Source: Diphasiastrum complanatum
Lineage: Eukaryota; Streptophyta; Lycopodiopsida; Lycopodiales; Lycopodiaceae
NCBI GenBank assembly: GCA_029204225.1
Contig: CM055101.1
Coordinates: 33,547,683 to 33,611,682, forward strand
DNA length: 64,000 nt
Direction: 5' to 3'
A model generated the notes under the pieces. It searched no databases. It was not told the origin of the DNA and worked only from the letters and a program-made list of their open reading frames with translations. Of the stretch, positions 9,204 to 21,700 are shown one piece after another. Made by a program: the position numbers and the translations under genes. Each line of letters starts with the position of its first letter. Position 1 is the stretch's first letter.

Positions 9204-12200
9204 AAATCTATCTTGGTTATTTTATGATCTTATGTTTGTGAGTACATTTCACATGTGTGGAGCATGTTCCCACATGTGTAAAATAGTTAGAAATAGTTTA
9301 TAATGTTGACTTTAGGGGTATCATAAAGATTGCTAGTCAAGCATCTTGGTGTCACTAGGTGATAGGGCCAATTTTGGCTTTAGAGGTCAACTGGTCAAGT
9401 ACACATGTTTTGTCATGATTGGGCCAAAATTCAATTGCGATGTAACTCAAGCTTGCTAGGTTGCTTACACATGTCAAGTTTAGGTTTGATGAGTGATGCA
9501 CCCTATGTGGTGGCAAAAGTCAAAGGGTCCAATCAGTCCTTGTGTAGAAGAAACGACTTCCATCACGATCTGTTCTCCTAATTCCAAGGTTGAAACAAAA
9601 AAGAAACGTTGATTGAATAGGCTGTTGAGATGCGACGACGACAATGCTTAGGGTTTCATGAGAGAGAGGTTTAGAACTTACGAGTGCTTTAGGCCTCAGC
9701 TTGTTAATTTTTGTTTAAGTTAGAAGTAATAGCAGGTTTTTATATATTGACATTTAATTTTCAAACCTTAAGCCTTGGGAGCTGTTTTTCATAGGAAAAA
9801 AAAAAAAAGCCTATATAAGAGCTAGATTTAGGAATTTCAAATTAGGATTTTGGATACACTTTAGAGTTTTTTTTGTAGATGTCACTTTCTTAGTAATATT
9901 TTGAGGTTAAACCATTGTTTTTAAAGATCTTAGGGTGAAGGTAGAATAGGAATTTTATTTTATGAGTTATGCTTAGTTTCTTATTTTCTTGAAGATTCAC
10001 TTCACAGTGGATTCAAACTATGAGTATGAGTGTGATGATGAATCCACCACCTATGAAGATTGTTTAGAAGTTGTCAAGCAAATGAAACTAATGGGCAAAA
10101 CTGAAGAAGTAATTCATGGAAACAAATGTACTTGGGAAAATGAGAAAATACAAAGAAATGACTTATGCATTGGAAAGAAGAGGGAACACTTAAGTCCTTG
10201 TGTGAATCTACTTCATTTATCAAGCACCTTGTACAAGAGGAGTGGTTCCATATAAACTTGGCCATTCTAAGGAAAGATTTGAGAACATCAAGATAATATT
10301 TGCGACATTACAAAACCTTGGTGTTGAGCTCAAATATATGTTTCTTGAAGTATTTGAGAATTTTCAAGAAGGGTCCAATACTTAGCACTAACTCTCTATA
10401 GAAAAAAAAACAATCCTTAAAACACCTTTCAAATTGAGTGGAATCCTTAATAACCAAAGTCCCTTCTATTTTAAAACAAGTATATATCAATCGCTAATGG
10501 CCTAACAGTCCATCGCCGTCGCTGACAGCCTATGCTGCCACCTTAACTGCCCAGTGCCCAGTGCCCACAAAGATCCAACTTCCAAGCAACTACCTCTATA
10601 AGCAAAAACATAGGAGTCACAAGACACATACCTGGCACCTGCCCTTGCATGCACATTGCATGTACTAAGTAGTAGCCAGTCATGCAAAGCAACTAACACC
10701 CTGTGACCTGTCCTACAGCCGTTGAGGAAGGCAAACTGTGTGCAAGCAAAACAAATTCACGAAAGCCAAATCTGCTGCTCCTTCTGGAGCGATGGTCATT
10801 CGTGAGGAGTAAATGCCAAAAGCTCTTATCATTGTCAGATCTTAAGGTCCGTAACTCCGTAGCTAATTTTCTCAGCACTGCATATGCCACACAGTTACGC
10901 TTTGCCTTTGCTAGCCTATTCCTAAGCTTTCGTTAAGGCTTGAATCCACGGTAATATATGCTAACCGCAAGCCTCACAGGCTCAATTTCAGAGCAAGGAG
11001 AATAGCCATCACAATCTGGCTGTTCACAGCGATACTTTGTTTTTTTCTAAGGCTAGATTCAATCAACAAGAATATAACATACCATTTTGATCGGAGACTA
11101 TCCTTTCTGCAACCAGGCTTTAACAAGGACATTAATTTCCTGAGGGAGATCTTTATTGAGTAGATCATTCAGGGTAATATTCTGACAGTGAACCGAATCA
11201 GCCTATGAAAAGAATACTCTTGAGGGCCATTATTAATTAAGCCGCTAACCTAGTTTTTGGGAATCAATCCTTTACTCATGAGAGCGCTTCCATTAACTCC
11301 TATCCACCAGGATACTGTAGTCTGTCTCCCTCAGACGATAGAGTCTAGACTCTAGACCACAGCCACATCCAAACTTCAAAGTCGACACTGGACAATTCAG
11401 GATAATATTATGAGAGTGAAATGAATCAGCCTATGGAAAGACATAGTTATCATATAATTATTATTTCATTATCAATCTACAGAATTCTGAGAGCCACTAC
11501 TAAGCAGCTAAAAGCCATGAGGCTCCATGGCCCAAAAACATCAATTCCATGATCTCACAGGGAGTTGTGTGCCCGTGAAAAATATGAGAAACTTGCTCAA
11601 ATGAAGAATGGCTTCGGAGGGCCCTTTTATCCACCCTCTTAGAGCAGGTCCCCATGGACCGGAAACACCCATCATGTTTGCTCCATGATTCCAATTATGA
11701 CGTCTCCATGGAGTGCCGATGAACCATAGTCACAATTCTCTCCACCCGGTTTCCTGAGATTCAAAGCCTTTCAGAGGGTAGAGAGGAGCACCCTCTCCGA
11801 ACCAGCAAAACAGAGATCATGGCAACACCAAAACTGCTGCAGGTCGCCAGTCGATGAGGACGCTGCGCAACTTATACAATATCTGCTGAAGGTTGCACAA
11901 AGCTGGGGAAGAGGAAACGAGCTATGTTGCACATTGCATGTTGCAGGGCATGCAACATGCAAATTGAAGCTCGATTGAAGAGTATGTCACCTGCTCCTCG
12001 GGTCACACCTGAAATGTGTTCCTCCTATTGTTTAACCCCATGAAAAAAGGCATTTTCATGGGGCTTTAATGAGCAAGAAATACTCTTCCGGATTATATTC
12101 CAGATATTGACTGGACATTGTAAAACAAGTTCTCTGGCCCATGGGGTCGTGCTCTTAGTGGTCTCAACTCCATATTAGCGATCGGGTCCCACTCTTTGTT

Positions 12201-13429
12201 TCATGTCCAAGGGGATTGCTCTAACCTATCTTTTGGACATTAATCCATCATTGATAGAATTTGTAATGTTTTTTTTAGAGAAAAATAGATTTTCAAAAAA
12301 ATTCTACATTCATCTGATTTAAGAGTTATTTTTTATACAACAAATCAGACACAATTGATGTTGTATTTTTTAGCAATTTGATATAGCTCTATGGATGGGT
12401 AGTGACAGAGCATTCATCACTTGATGTTTAAATTCCACCTTATGAAAATTGGTCCAGTGGTTTATAATATTTACTATTAGTGCCATCAATTTTCATGTTC
12501 AAGGTGAACCCATTCCTATTCTTTTTTGTGGCAAATTTATCTTCTCTCTTAGTGTTGATTGATGCACTTGTGAAATTATTCTTGAGTTTCCTTGTTTTGA
12601 TTTGATGAAGTGTAATCAAAAGTAGCTGCAAATTTTTTTATTATGATTCATAGTGCTTAAAGTCATGTCAAAATGGCTTTAAATGGTCTTTTTATGACTT
12701 GGAAAAATCTATTTATTTGTTGTATACATTTGGTCATTGCATCTGGTTTTGCCACATTAATTTTGCTAAGACATAAGCAGATTTCTTAAAATAGAGATCC
12801 AGCTTCTATGGTGCCAAGATTAGGATGTATAGTGCTATGGGGCTAGGCGGGGCTAGGCAAAGACCTGCCAAAAAATTGGTGTGCGTTGCAGGCTCGCTTT
12901 CATGGCACAATGTATCTACGTAATATAGAAGTATCTAAGAAGGACCTCACAAATTATTTATATAATCAGGAAGATGTCAAAGAGTGACCTTACATATATC
13001 TATTTGTTTTGGTTCTTTTTTTCCAAAGAAAACACACACACCTTCAACTAGAATGCGTGGAGTCTTTTTTAAGGTGATTTTTTTTTTCATGCACCTTCCA
13101 AACGCATGTAAAACTATTTAATCTGCCTCCTCAACCATTCTACTTCCTCAACCATTCTACTTTGACACTACTAACCTTGGTTCCCCCTCTCGATTTCTTT
13201 GAGATGCTCACAAATATGCACAATTCTTTGGGACATTTTGTATAGTAGGTGCTTTCTTGCACATAAAGTACAAGAGAAAATTTGTTGTGTATTTTGAGAA
13301 ACACCTAAATGGCATAATCATGCTTGTCCAAAAATACATATCTATCCATGAACCTTATTTTGATAACTATAATAAGAAATTGTGGAAATATTTTAGACTT
13401 GTAATGTGTATCTATTATTTAATAACTTG
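9204..13429. other. 4.2 kb without recognisable genes
   Basis: Several short frames exist but none carries a domain I know. A plus-strand frame at 9989-10255 (Asp/Glu-rich, no ATG at its start) is the longest. The more GC-balanced part 10500-12240 could be decayed genic DNA. A perfect 11-bp stem, CCCCATGAAAA with its complement, lies at 12036-12063 around a short loop. Two short phrases (AATCAGCCTATG) repeat at about 11195 and 11425. Nothing else stands out. Confidence 0.4.
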
Positions 13430-13430
13430 A

Positions 13431-13601
13431 GCAAAATTATTAAACATGCTAAAATAAAAAAAATAAAAAAATCTAATTCCATTTTCCATCGGTGCTCTAT
13501 GCTGGGAATGCCCCTAGATTTACTATAAATAACAAGAGCAAAATTTTTAAACATGCTAAAAATAGAAAAACAAAATCTTATTTTAATTTTCCACTAGTAC
13601 T
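13431..13601. repeat. Imperfect tandem duplication of about 100 bp
   Basis: The phrase GAGCAAAATTATTAAACATG and the A-rich run after it (13431 on) recur at 13531 on as GAGCAAAATTTTTAAACATG, followed again by a TTTTCCA phrase. The GC-richer stretch 13610-13800 (GGGCCC, GGCCTT, AGGGCC motifs) carries an open frame without an ATG that I do not consider a gene. Confidence 0.6.
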
Positions 13602-14052
13602 TTACCTTGTGGAAGAGACCCACATCTTGGGCCCTCTCACAACAAGGGGGCAACCCAAGGCAAAATGGCCTTGGGCTAGGGCCTTCCCCTATAAGAAAGG
13701 CCCTCACCTCAGCCTTCCTCATTTTGAAGCACCCACTTTCAACTTTTTGGGTCCTGATTTGGTTACCATGGCATCCAAAGTTTCTTTGGTCCCGCGTTTA
13801 ATACTCCCTTGGAAACCAAAAATGATTTTGAAGCACCCAACTCACTCCACCTTTCCTTGTACAATAGTTATAGTCTAAAATTTGCCTTAATATGAAGGAA
13901 AGAGCCATTCTTATACCTCTCCCTGAATGTATTATTTTGTTTATGACTTGATATTTTAACAAATTGCGTACGCATTAAAGATGGCAGTGTATGATGCATT
14001 ACCTAATCTATGTAATAAATGTTGTCATAAACTTTCAGCTAAAGATGCTATA

Positions 14053-14335
14053 ATTGATGTTTGGGCTTATAGTGGACAGATGACAGATTTTAATTGGATC
14101 ACAAATGTTTAAACTCATATTAGTTTGGGCCTTTCAATTGAAAGGCCCAAACATCAATTATGCCCGTTAGCAGGCTTGAGCAGACCTGCTACTTAGTAGC
14201 ATGCAGCCTTCAATGCAAATCGCCACAGGGCGGCTCTCTGCATGAGGCTGCATGCTACAGCCGGCAGCGGCCTTGCATGAAGGCTGCATGCTACAGCCGG
14301 CAGCGGGCCTGCTCACGCCCGCTACCTAGTCCATA
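14053..14335. mobile_element. Small insertion with perfect palindrome, absent from the paralogous block
   Basis: Copy B reads GATGCTATATCGATCAG without interruption (57444-57460). Copy A has the same flanks separated by about 280 bases, with ATA on both sides (14050-14052 and 14333-14335), a possible 3-bp target duplication. The insert starts with a 17-base arm (14050-14066) whose perfect complement is at 14145-14161, and contains a perfect 30-base palindrome at 14123-14152 centred on CAATTG. Its right half holds two 26-base copies, 36 bases apart, of an AGGCTGCATGCTACAGCC phrase (14245, 14281). It is non-coding, MITE- or foldback-like. Confidence 0.6.
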
Positions 14336-14654
14336 TCGGTCAGATCAAGATAATAAGAGATATATACTTATAGTACTACGCTTTGAAGCTGGATAAATTG
14401 TTGAAGATTTATTTTGTAGTACACTTAAGTATGTCATGTGGTTGATTTGGGAGACTATTTGAGCTCTGAATCTGTTGCTAAGGATTAGTCAAGAAAACAT
14501 CGGCAATATTCAGCATTCAACCTTTCCGGCCAAGCCAAGTTTTCAAGCTTAAGAGTCTAAGAACCATGAATGTTATTATGATTCACGAATCAGAACCTTT
14601 AACAGCTTATTGACGCTATTCATTATATTGCCGAGCCACAGCAACAATCTCCTA

Positions 14655-15203
14655 CTAAGCTGTTGCAGCTTCTTGAACAGTAGCATCTCCGCAGTGGCTA
14701 TGTCTGCGTTTTTTCATCTTTTTGCAAATGTATACAGCAGCGCCTATGATAATGGCTGCGCCGATGATCGCTGCAATAGCTATACATGCTATTACCCACG
14801 CTGAAGTGCCGCCTGAGCCATGATTGGGAGACGGTGCCGGAGGAAAGGGCTGTGGATGAGGTGGTGCTCTTGCAGGTGATGGATGAGTTCCGGGCGGAGT
14901 AATTGGGTGGCCGGCAGGTGGCACACCATGTCCTGTAGGAGGAGAAGGAGGCGCAGCTGGGTGTCCAAGAGGCGGCACACCATGCCCAGGATCGTGGTGT
15001 GGCACATGAGGCTCTTCCGGGGCTGCTGCTGGAGGTGGTGCTGGAAAGTAAATTGGAACATTGGTGGGAAGAGGCATGCCATCACTCCACGCTGATGCCA
15101 ACTTTGCATAGAAGAAGAGAATGGGAATTGTCAGCAACCGTATCATCTGCATTGCTGATATCAACTCAAGCTCTTTTCCTTTTTTGATATTGAGCATGTC
15201 CAT
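14655..15203 (-). CDS. Small secreted or membrane Pro/His-rich protein, family copy 1
   Basis: An uninterrupted 182-codon frame. Residues about 17-38 form a hydrophobic signal peptide ending in ASA, a likely cleavage site. Residues 43-129 are Pro/His-rich (GHGVPP and GHP repeats). Residues 135-160 form one membrane span rich in Ala and Ile, followed by a basic stop-transfer KKMKKRR and a short tail ending VQEAATA. The predicted topology is type I, with the Pro-rich part outside. The layout recalls plant cell-wall-linked Pro-rich or arabinogalactan-like proteins, but I recognise no named family and claim no function. ATG at 15203 is used; a second ATG follows two codons later and is the first in copy 6. 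A TATA box lies about 180 bases upstream. Copies in this window: 21962, 24105 (fragment), 25315, 32566 (fragment) and 58322. Confidence 0.75.
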   Translation of the reverse strand: MDMLNIKKGKELELISAMQMIRLLTIPILFFYAKLASAWSDGMPLPTNVPIYFPAPPPAAAPEEPHVPHHDPGHGVPPLGHPAAPPSPPTGHGVPPAGHPITPPGTHPSPARAPPHPQPFPPAPSPNHGSGGTSAWVIACIAIAAIIGAAIIIGAAVYICKKMKKRRHSHCGDATVQEAATA

Positions 15204-15381
15204 CTTCCTCCACCAGCAGGTTCCGTATATCTAATTATCGTTTCTGTCTTGATCCTCCTGATGCTTTTCAACCACTTCCTTGTCAAGAGCGTAACAATAA
15301 GCTATGTTGACGTTTAGCTCTAGACTGATAGTGATATACAGTAGACTGATATTGCATCCCAATGCATGGTAATATAAGTGC

Positions 15382-15389
15382 TTTATATA
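15382..15389 (-). promoter_or_regulatory. TATA box of Pro-rich gene copy 1
   Basis: TATATAAAG-type motif on the minus strand, about 180 bases upstream of the ATG. The same motif with the same context (GCACTTA nearby) lies upstream of the copies at 58322, 25315, 21962 and 24105, so it is conserved across the family. Confidence 0.55.
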
Positions 15390-15870
15390 TTATGTGTACG
15401 AAAAGAGAGCTTAATTTAAAAGTTACTCTCCATTCAAGTCTGTGTGCAAACGGACCTTACAAACAACCCAAAGATAGACTTAGCCCACAAACAAGTTGGA
15501 AAACGTAAAAATGCAAGATTGCATACAACTCTTTAAAGTCACCGCTTAAAATCGATGAGAAACGTAGAGTTATATGAAAAGATCATTTGCTGTGCTCCTG
15601 AAGTCGGAAGCATCTACTGTTGGCATTCGCAGTTGCAATGCACGATCTCTCAAAATCCATGTCTTACAAGTTAAGGAACACTCTCGTAAGATGAAAAAAC
15701 CTTTCCTCAAAATTTGGAATGAAGTGTAAAGTTCATCAATTATACATTTTTTAATCACATTGATGAGTCCCAGTATACTTGTGGATCTGAATTTCAGGTC
15801 TTTGGGGGAGGGGGGGGGAGGGGAGGTCATGCTCTGAGGCCATTCCGATGCCCTCGGCCGAAGGCCTTGC

Positions 15871-16931
15871 TCGTCCTAGAATGGCATTTGTTGAGGACTC
15901 TGCCTGTGTTGGAGGTCATTACATAGATGATGAAGACCTTGTTGCTGAAGATGATGATGTATGTGTAAGTTTTAAATGTGTTGAAGATCAATTATTTCTT
16001 ATATTTTTTGGCAAATGTTGTGGTTGTTAACAACTGTTTCTAATGTCTGTAGAATATGCTTATAGTTGTTGCCACTTGTCGGGGAGGATTCAGACAACAT
16101 TCAAGCAAGTTTCATAGAGACAGTGGACTGGGATACTATTTGAAGCATTTTCAAAGTAATGAAATTTGCATTGCTCACTCCAAGTTCAGTCCTGTTGGTG
16201 AAACCCTCATTATGGCTGTCAAGGCACTATCACACTACCTAGGGAGACACAAATTTTTGAGGTCTAATAAGATTAATTTGTGAGGTCTAATAAGATTAGT
16301 TTTGTAAAAAGGTCATACGTTTTGAAAATTTTAGGATTTGGTGATGAAAATGTTCTTTTAAGAAGCTCCTGTATGCTACATAAATAGAACTAAGTGGTAA
16401 TAGAGACAATGCACGTCTACTAGACCCTTTTGAAAGCAGAGAATTTTTCCATGATAACACAACAACTGGATATGCTGACAAGTCCGATGAAGACAATGAA
16501 GACTGAATGTCTTTGTTATATTAAAATCATTTGTATATGGTACGTTTTCGAATAATGTAATCTTCTACATAGCAATTTTCTATTTTCTCTCTTCTTGTAT
16601 GAACTTGCATGCTTTCCTAAACTTGTTGTATCTTGTGGATTTTGTTATTTGTCAAACCTGAACTCTGAATATATAGTTGAATTCAAAGCAGCTCTAATCA
16701 TTTATACTAACCATATAATGAGTGATGTGATTTGCTCCCCATGCTTTTGATACTACATCAATAAACTCGACACAAGTCTTTTGTAGAGCTTTCTTATCAA
16801 TATCGGAAAATTTATCTTTTCTTAAAATTTTAATCTAATTGATTGTCCATCCAGTCTTCTTTTCTGCACGCTCCTTGAAGACTGAAGCAGTTGAAGGCTT
16901 CTAATTTCTTCTTTATAAAGTACACCATAGT
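15871..16931. other. Possible decayed gene fragments, not recognised
   Basis: Several plus-strand pieces look coding: an acidic stretch at 15890-15960 (IDDEDLVAEDDDV), a piece at 16056-16280, and one at 16390-16506 ending DKSDEDNED before a stop. They are in different frames and could be exons of one gene, but no domain is recognised and splice sites cannot be assigned with confidence. Confidence 0.3.
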
Positions 16932-17448
16932 TGTTACGGCCCTAATGGGGGGTTTGTACCATTAGGGGGCTACCTTAGATGTAGGGGCCAAGCCTAATTT
17001 GGGTAATAGCTAAGTAGGACTTTAGGCTATGCCTGCATGCGATATAGGCATGTGTGTTGCATCCTAGTATGGGATAGGATGTACATGCATCGTGTCTATG
17101 CATGGGTCTTTGCTATTATGAGTTAGGGGTACCTACATGCAGTGGACATGCATGGGAGTTAGGCATGAGTTGATAGCACACTTACATGTGGATTCATTGC
17201 ATGGACAGGTAGGGGAGGGGCTTCTCTCTATATATACCTCGTCCTGTGTCCATTTGATTCATTGAGAGTCTGCGGCCGTTATGCTATCAGATTGGTAAGC
17301 GCTTACTATTATTGAGACTTGCCATACTCCCTAGTGCTCAGGGGCTAGATCGGACGATCTAGGATTGGTTGGGATAGTTTTGTCCACTGCACTCCTTTAT
17401 TGTGTTCTTTACGCTCATTCTCTATTGGAGGTCTTGGGGGACGTTTTA
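16932..17448 (+). mobile_element. Ty3/gypsy 5' LTR
   Basis: Starts TGTTACGGCCC and is followed at once by a primer-binding site resembling the initiator-Met tRNA complement. The left part contains a hairpin of CCCTAATGG against CCATTAGGG. A TATA-like CTATATATACC lies at about 17229. The right end (CGTTTTAT) has decayed from the expected CA, so the terminal inverted repeat is imperfect. No second LTR was found. It is followed by integrase, not gag, so the internal part of the element is deleted. Confidence 0.6.
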
Positions 17449-17449
17449 T

Positions 17450-17461
17450 TGGTATCAGAAC
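17450..17461 (+). other. Primer-binding site (Met-tRNA type)
   Basis: TGGTATCAGAAC, one mismatch from the TGGTATCAGAGC seen at the intact copia element (51296). It lies directly after the LTR. Confidence 0.7.
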
Positions 17462-17478
17462 AACCAATCGGAGTTTGA

Positions 17479-18622
17479 GAAATAGTTGGACAACTTCATC
17501 GAATGGGAATAGACCATATCCTTCGAAGATGCCTACTGGACCATGAAATAAAACCTATTATTAGTACATTTCATGAAGGAATTGGTGGTGGACACTTGGC
17601 AGCTCACGCTACTACTCGGAAGGTCCTCCAAGAAGGATTTTGGTGGCCGACCCTACACCGTGATGTGAACACTGTGATGTTTGCCAAAGAGCGACAAAAC
17701 CGAGAAAATCTGGATCTATACCTCTAAAGCCTATCATAGCAAAAAATCCTTTCGAAAAATGGGGCATAAATTATGTTGGTCCCATCCACCCAGCCGCTAG
17801 AGGAAGTCAAGCCCGATATATTATAGTGGTGACAAATTATTTTACGAAGTGAGTAGAAGCGAAGGCCGTTAGAGTAGCCAATGCAGCCAACACAACTAAG
17901 TTTCTCTATGAAAACATCATCATGCGCTTCGGATGCCCTTTAGAACTTGTGAGTGATTGCGGAACTCACTTCCTGAATGAAACAGTACGAGTACTCCTAG
18001 CTGAATTCCTTATGGTTCATTGCAAGAGTACGCCTGATTATCCTCGATATAATGGACAGGCCGAATCTTCCAACAAGATTTTGTGCAATATTATCACAAA
18101 GACCGTGGAAGCCAGTAGGTCCGATTGGGAACATAAACTCCAAGCAACTTTATGGGCGTTTCGAACAACCTATAAGCTTGCCACTGGCCATACCCCATTC
18201 CAACTGGTCTATGGACTCGAGGCTGTAATGCCTATTGAGTTCACTGTCCCTAGCCTAAGAGTGGCCGTGATGGAACGATTAGATACAAGTAAGTCTACTC
18301 AACGTTGATTAGGCTTATTGATGAATTTATGCGAAATCTGAACCATTGCCTTGCATGCATTGCACACCGAAAAGAAATGCCGCAAAGCCTGGCATGACCA
18401 TGTCCTAAAACAAAAGGACTTACACGAAGGTGACCTAGCATTGATGTATCAGAGCAAGGTCATGAAAGGCAAATTGAAATTTTCCGGCCTCGGACCCTAT
18501 CAAGTAATGAAAATATTCGAGAATGACGTAGTTCAATTGGCCACACTGGAGAGTGACCTTTTACCCACCTTGGTAAATGGTAGTCGACTAAGGCACTATT
18601 ACCAGTTACCTCCCACTGTATA
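17479..18622 (+). pseudogene. Ty3/gypsy integrase relic
   Basis: Three plus-strand pieces in order. The first (17503-17727) has the integrase zinc-finger start HEGIGGGHLAAHATTRK and GFWWPTLHRDV, but the following Cys pair is lost. The second carries the core: WGINYVGP, where the first catalytic Asp appears as Asn, then VSDCGTHF with the second Asp, and YNGQAESSNK with the Glu. The third (18351-18622) is the C-terminal domain (KQKDLHEGDLAL, GLGPYQV). In-frame stops separate the pieces, for example at 17725 and 17850. It is a dead copy of a plant non-chromoviral gypsy pol. Directly right of it, RT and RNase H of a similar element lie on the opposite strand. Confidence 0.85.
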
Positions 18623-18733
18623 AACTTCATCATTTTTTGTATGATTATTTTTTGTCTTTCTTTGTCGATTTACCAAATATAACAATGGTTGACGGCCAAC
18701 ATAAAAGGCAAAAGGGTTGGCCAAAAGGTAATG

Positions 18734-21700
18734 TCAAAATTTCTTAATGCTAAAAATCATGGCAAGGGCCTCTCGTTCGGTGGTAGTGTAGTTAACTTCT
18801 GCTTCAACGAGCTGACGTCTCGTGAAGCGGATGGGAAAATCTTTTCTTTTCTCACCTGGTTGGGTCAACACGATCCCTATTGCATACTTAGATGCATCCG
18901 TGTGCACGTGAAATTCGATGCTCCAATTTGGAGACCGTAGAATTGGGGCGGTGACCAAGCCTTGCTTAATCTTCTCCAAGGCGTCTAGGGCTTCCTACGT
19001 CCACTTAGGTTCAACAGTGAGGCAGTAGAGTGGCAAGGCCAATAATGCAAATAGTAATATATAACATCTATAGTAATTGGCATGGCCCATAAAGGTATAG
19101 ACATCACGCATTGTTTTGGGAAGGGTCATCTCAATTATTACTTTGATCTTATCAGTGGCAATTCCGTATTGCGATATGATATTGTCCTAGCACGATGCCA
19201 TGAGGTACCCATATTTGGCATTTGGCTAGGTTAAGGGAAATGCCATATCTTTGACATTGTTGCAGAACTTGTTCCAGATGATTTAAGTGATACCTACGGG
19301 CTGAATGTACACACAAATCATCAAGGAATACTTATAAGAATTTCTGAAGAAACTCCTTGAAGGCATGTTGCATAACCCTCTGGAAGGTGCTTGGTGCACT
19401 ACACAACCCAAATGCATTAGAGGAGTTTTGATTTCCAAAAAGACCCTTCAAGAATTCGTGCAAGATGCTTTTTTTATTATAAAAATATTATAACACTAAT
19501 ACTTTTGACTTGCCATAACTTTTTATTCGTAGCTCAAAAGTATGTCATGTGACATCATTGAAAGCCCTTGTTGAGCGCTTTCCAGTGCACCAAACTCCGC
19601 TAAATTTGGACTTACCACTAAAAAGTTATGCCAATTTTAGTATGGAATCAAAATGTGGACTAAAAAAGTTACGTTACGTAGATTTCAAATTTGAGTGTTT
19701 TGATTGGTCCATGTGTAAGAAAAATTTGAGAAAAAAATATAAAAAGAATCTTTACAAGGGGTCTTTTTTGGATTTAGAACTCCTCTAATGGGAAAAGCAT
19801 AAGTCCCCCATGCGGTTGCAAGGGCAGTTTTATGCTGGTCTTCAAGTGCTATTTGCACTTGGTTATACCCATTGAATTCGTCGAGGAAACTATAGGCCTC
19901 TTCTCCTGCTATTCATTCGAGCACTCCTTCGGTAAAGGGCAGGGGAAAGTGGTCCTTCTTTGTGACTGCGCTAAGTTTCTTAAGGTCTACACAAATGCAT
20001 AGTTTTCCGTTCTTTTTAGGCACAATCACAATTGGGGATACCCAATCGGTATGCTCAATCTCATATATGAATCCAACTTCTAGTAACTTTTCCAACTCTT
20101 GTTGGATCAGTTGTAGGACCATGCAAAACAATCGCGGTATTCTCGTAGGAGGTCTCTTAGATCGGATAGTTCTTCAGTAGTAAGTTGTTCACCTACATAG
20201 ACTATCTTTTCTCCTTCTCCAGAATCGGCTAGATCTAGAGGTTGGACTTTCGTAGGACCCTCATATGAACAAGCATTTTCAAGTGCGTCATTCGAGTCGG
20301 GTTCCCGCTGGGCTTCGGGCATAGCAACGATCACATCATCTAAGGTATAGTCTCAAAAGTATGCTGGTACATCGTGCAAAGGCTCAGCCGTCGATTCTGA
20401 ATCATGTCTTAGCTCCTAATTTTGGGATGGAAAAGTGGATGTTGTTGAGACTCTTTTTGAGACCTTAGATGCAGCCTCTATCGGTTGAATTTTGGTATTC
20501 ATGATATTGACAGAGTACGAGCAGATAGGAGGGTTTGAGGGAGAAACTCTCTTCTCAAGGGGGTCCCACAACATGGTGTCCACATTGGTTATGGCTTCAT
20601 CTACTAGATTGTCCCATTGGCTTATCTTGACCCGACATTGATGCACACTTGTGGGACGAGGCTCTTTAGAGACCTTAGCCAGGGATGGGATTTTAGGGAC
20701 ATCTTCTGGTAGTCGTCTTTCTCCATAACGTTGGGGATCGAAGTAAGATAACGCTTGTTTGTCAGACTATCCCACATCACCTTCCAAGGTGATTACTGAG
20801 CACCAAGGAAGAAGTTCTTCTTCACAGGGTTCTGGGGGTGGTTCTAATGGAAGCCATGATAGTTCGATCATGTTCACCCCGATTTCGATCTTATCATCAA
20901 GGGTGACAAGCTTTTGGTTTGCAGGTTTTGACCCTTGATTGGCTTCTCGAAGTAGGGAGATGGATTCTTTTATGGAGCTCATAATTGATGATATCAGTAT
21001 CAGAATCTTGATGGATTCCCAATGGCTTGTAGCGCTTCTTTAGATTTCGATCGATCGTGTGATTGGTAGTGGACGAAGTTGTTTCTTCTAACAGGCTCGC
21101 AGGCTTAATGGTCTAGGTATTTGGATCGACTATCACATGCTTGATCCCGATTCTCCAATGTGATACAATCTGTACCCTAGTCATGACGTACTTTGGCTAA
21201 CTTTAGCCAGGGTCTTCTTAACAAAAGTCGGTAAGATGAGGTTGTTTTCGGAAGATCTAAGACTGTGAAGTTAATGACAAAGCGAAGATCAGCGACCTTC
21301 ACATGTCCATTTTCTACAATTCCCATGGGTTTGACACAGCTCTGATCATCAAGTTTTATAGAAAAACCTGCAGGCTTTAAGGCACTCAATCCCCACTCTC
21401 GATATATGTGTAATGACATGATGTTTACACCTGAACCACCGTCAATAACAATAGCTACTGAAGGGAGGTTCTTGTGCTGAACAGGTAGGGTAACATTACT
21501 TTTCTCATTTTCCCAAGTAGCACAAATGGCCATTATGAACTGGTCATCATTACTCTCTCCATTCATGGAGGGTCCTGTAGGTGTATTTTTATCTCCTAAC
21601 CAGATGGTTAAGACTTGGCGTAGGGGTTTGGAATTCTTCAAAACATCACCTAAGGGCAGGGTGACATGACCAGATAATAAAGCAGTTAAGGCTTCGGACC

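Larger units (their letters stand above)
14012..15870. repeat. Duplicated gene block, copy A
   Basis: This block matches 57417-58945 in the same orientation, from AATAAATGTTGTCATAAACT at the left to the GAGGCCATTCCG phrase at the right. It includes the 3' flank, the coding sequence and the promoter of a Pro-rich membrane protein gene (minus strand). Copy A carries an extra 280 bases at 14053-14332 that copy B lacks. Divergence is modest and spread across coding and flanking DNA, so the whole block was copied as a unit, not only a spliced transcript. Confidence 0.85.

Noticed and set aside
12036-12063. Transcription terminator hairpin
   Set aside because: A perfect 11-bp stem, but rho-independent terminators are not used by plant nuclear genes and no T-run follows.
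13492-13878. 128-codon plus-strand frame
   Set aside because: Starts at GTG, not ATG, crosses a local tandem duplication and shows no domain.
14883-15187. Plus-strand frames opposite the Pro-rich gene
   Set aside because: They are antisense shadows of a GC- and Pro-rich coding region; the minus-strand frame has the signal peptide, span and paralogues.
19549-19788. 79-codon plus-strand frame
   Set aside because: Lies wholly inside the non-coding MITE; copy 2 of the MITE does not preserve it.
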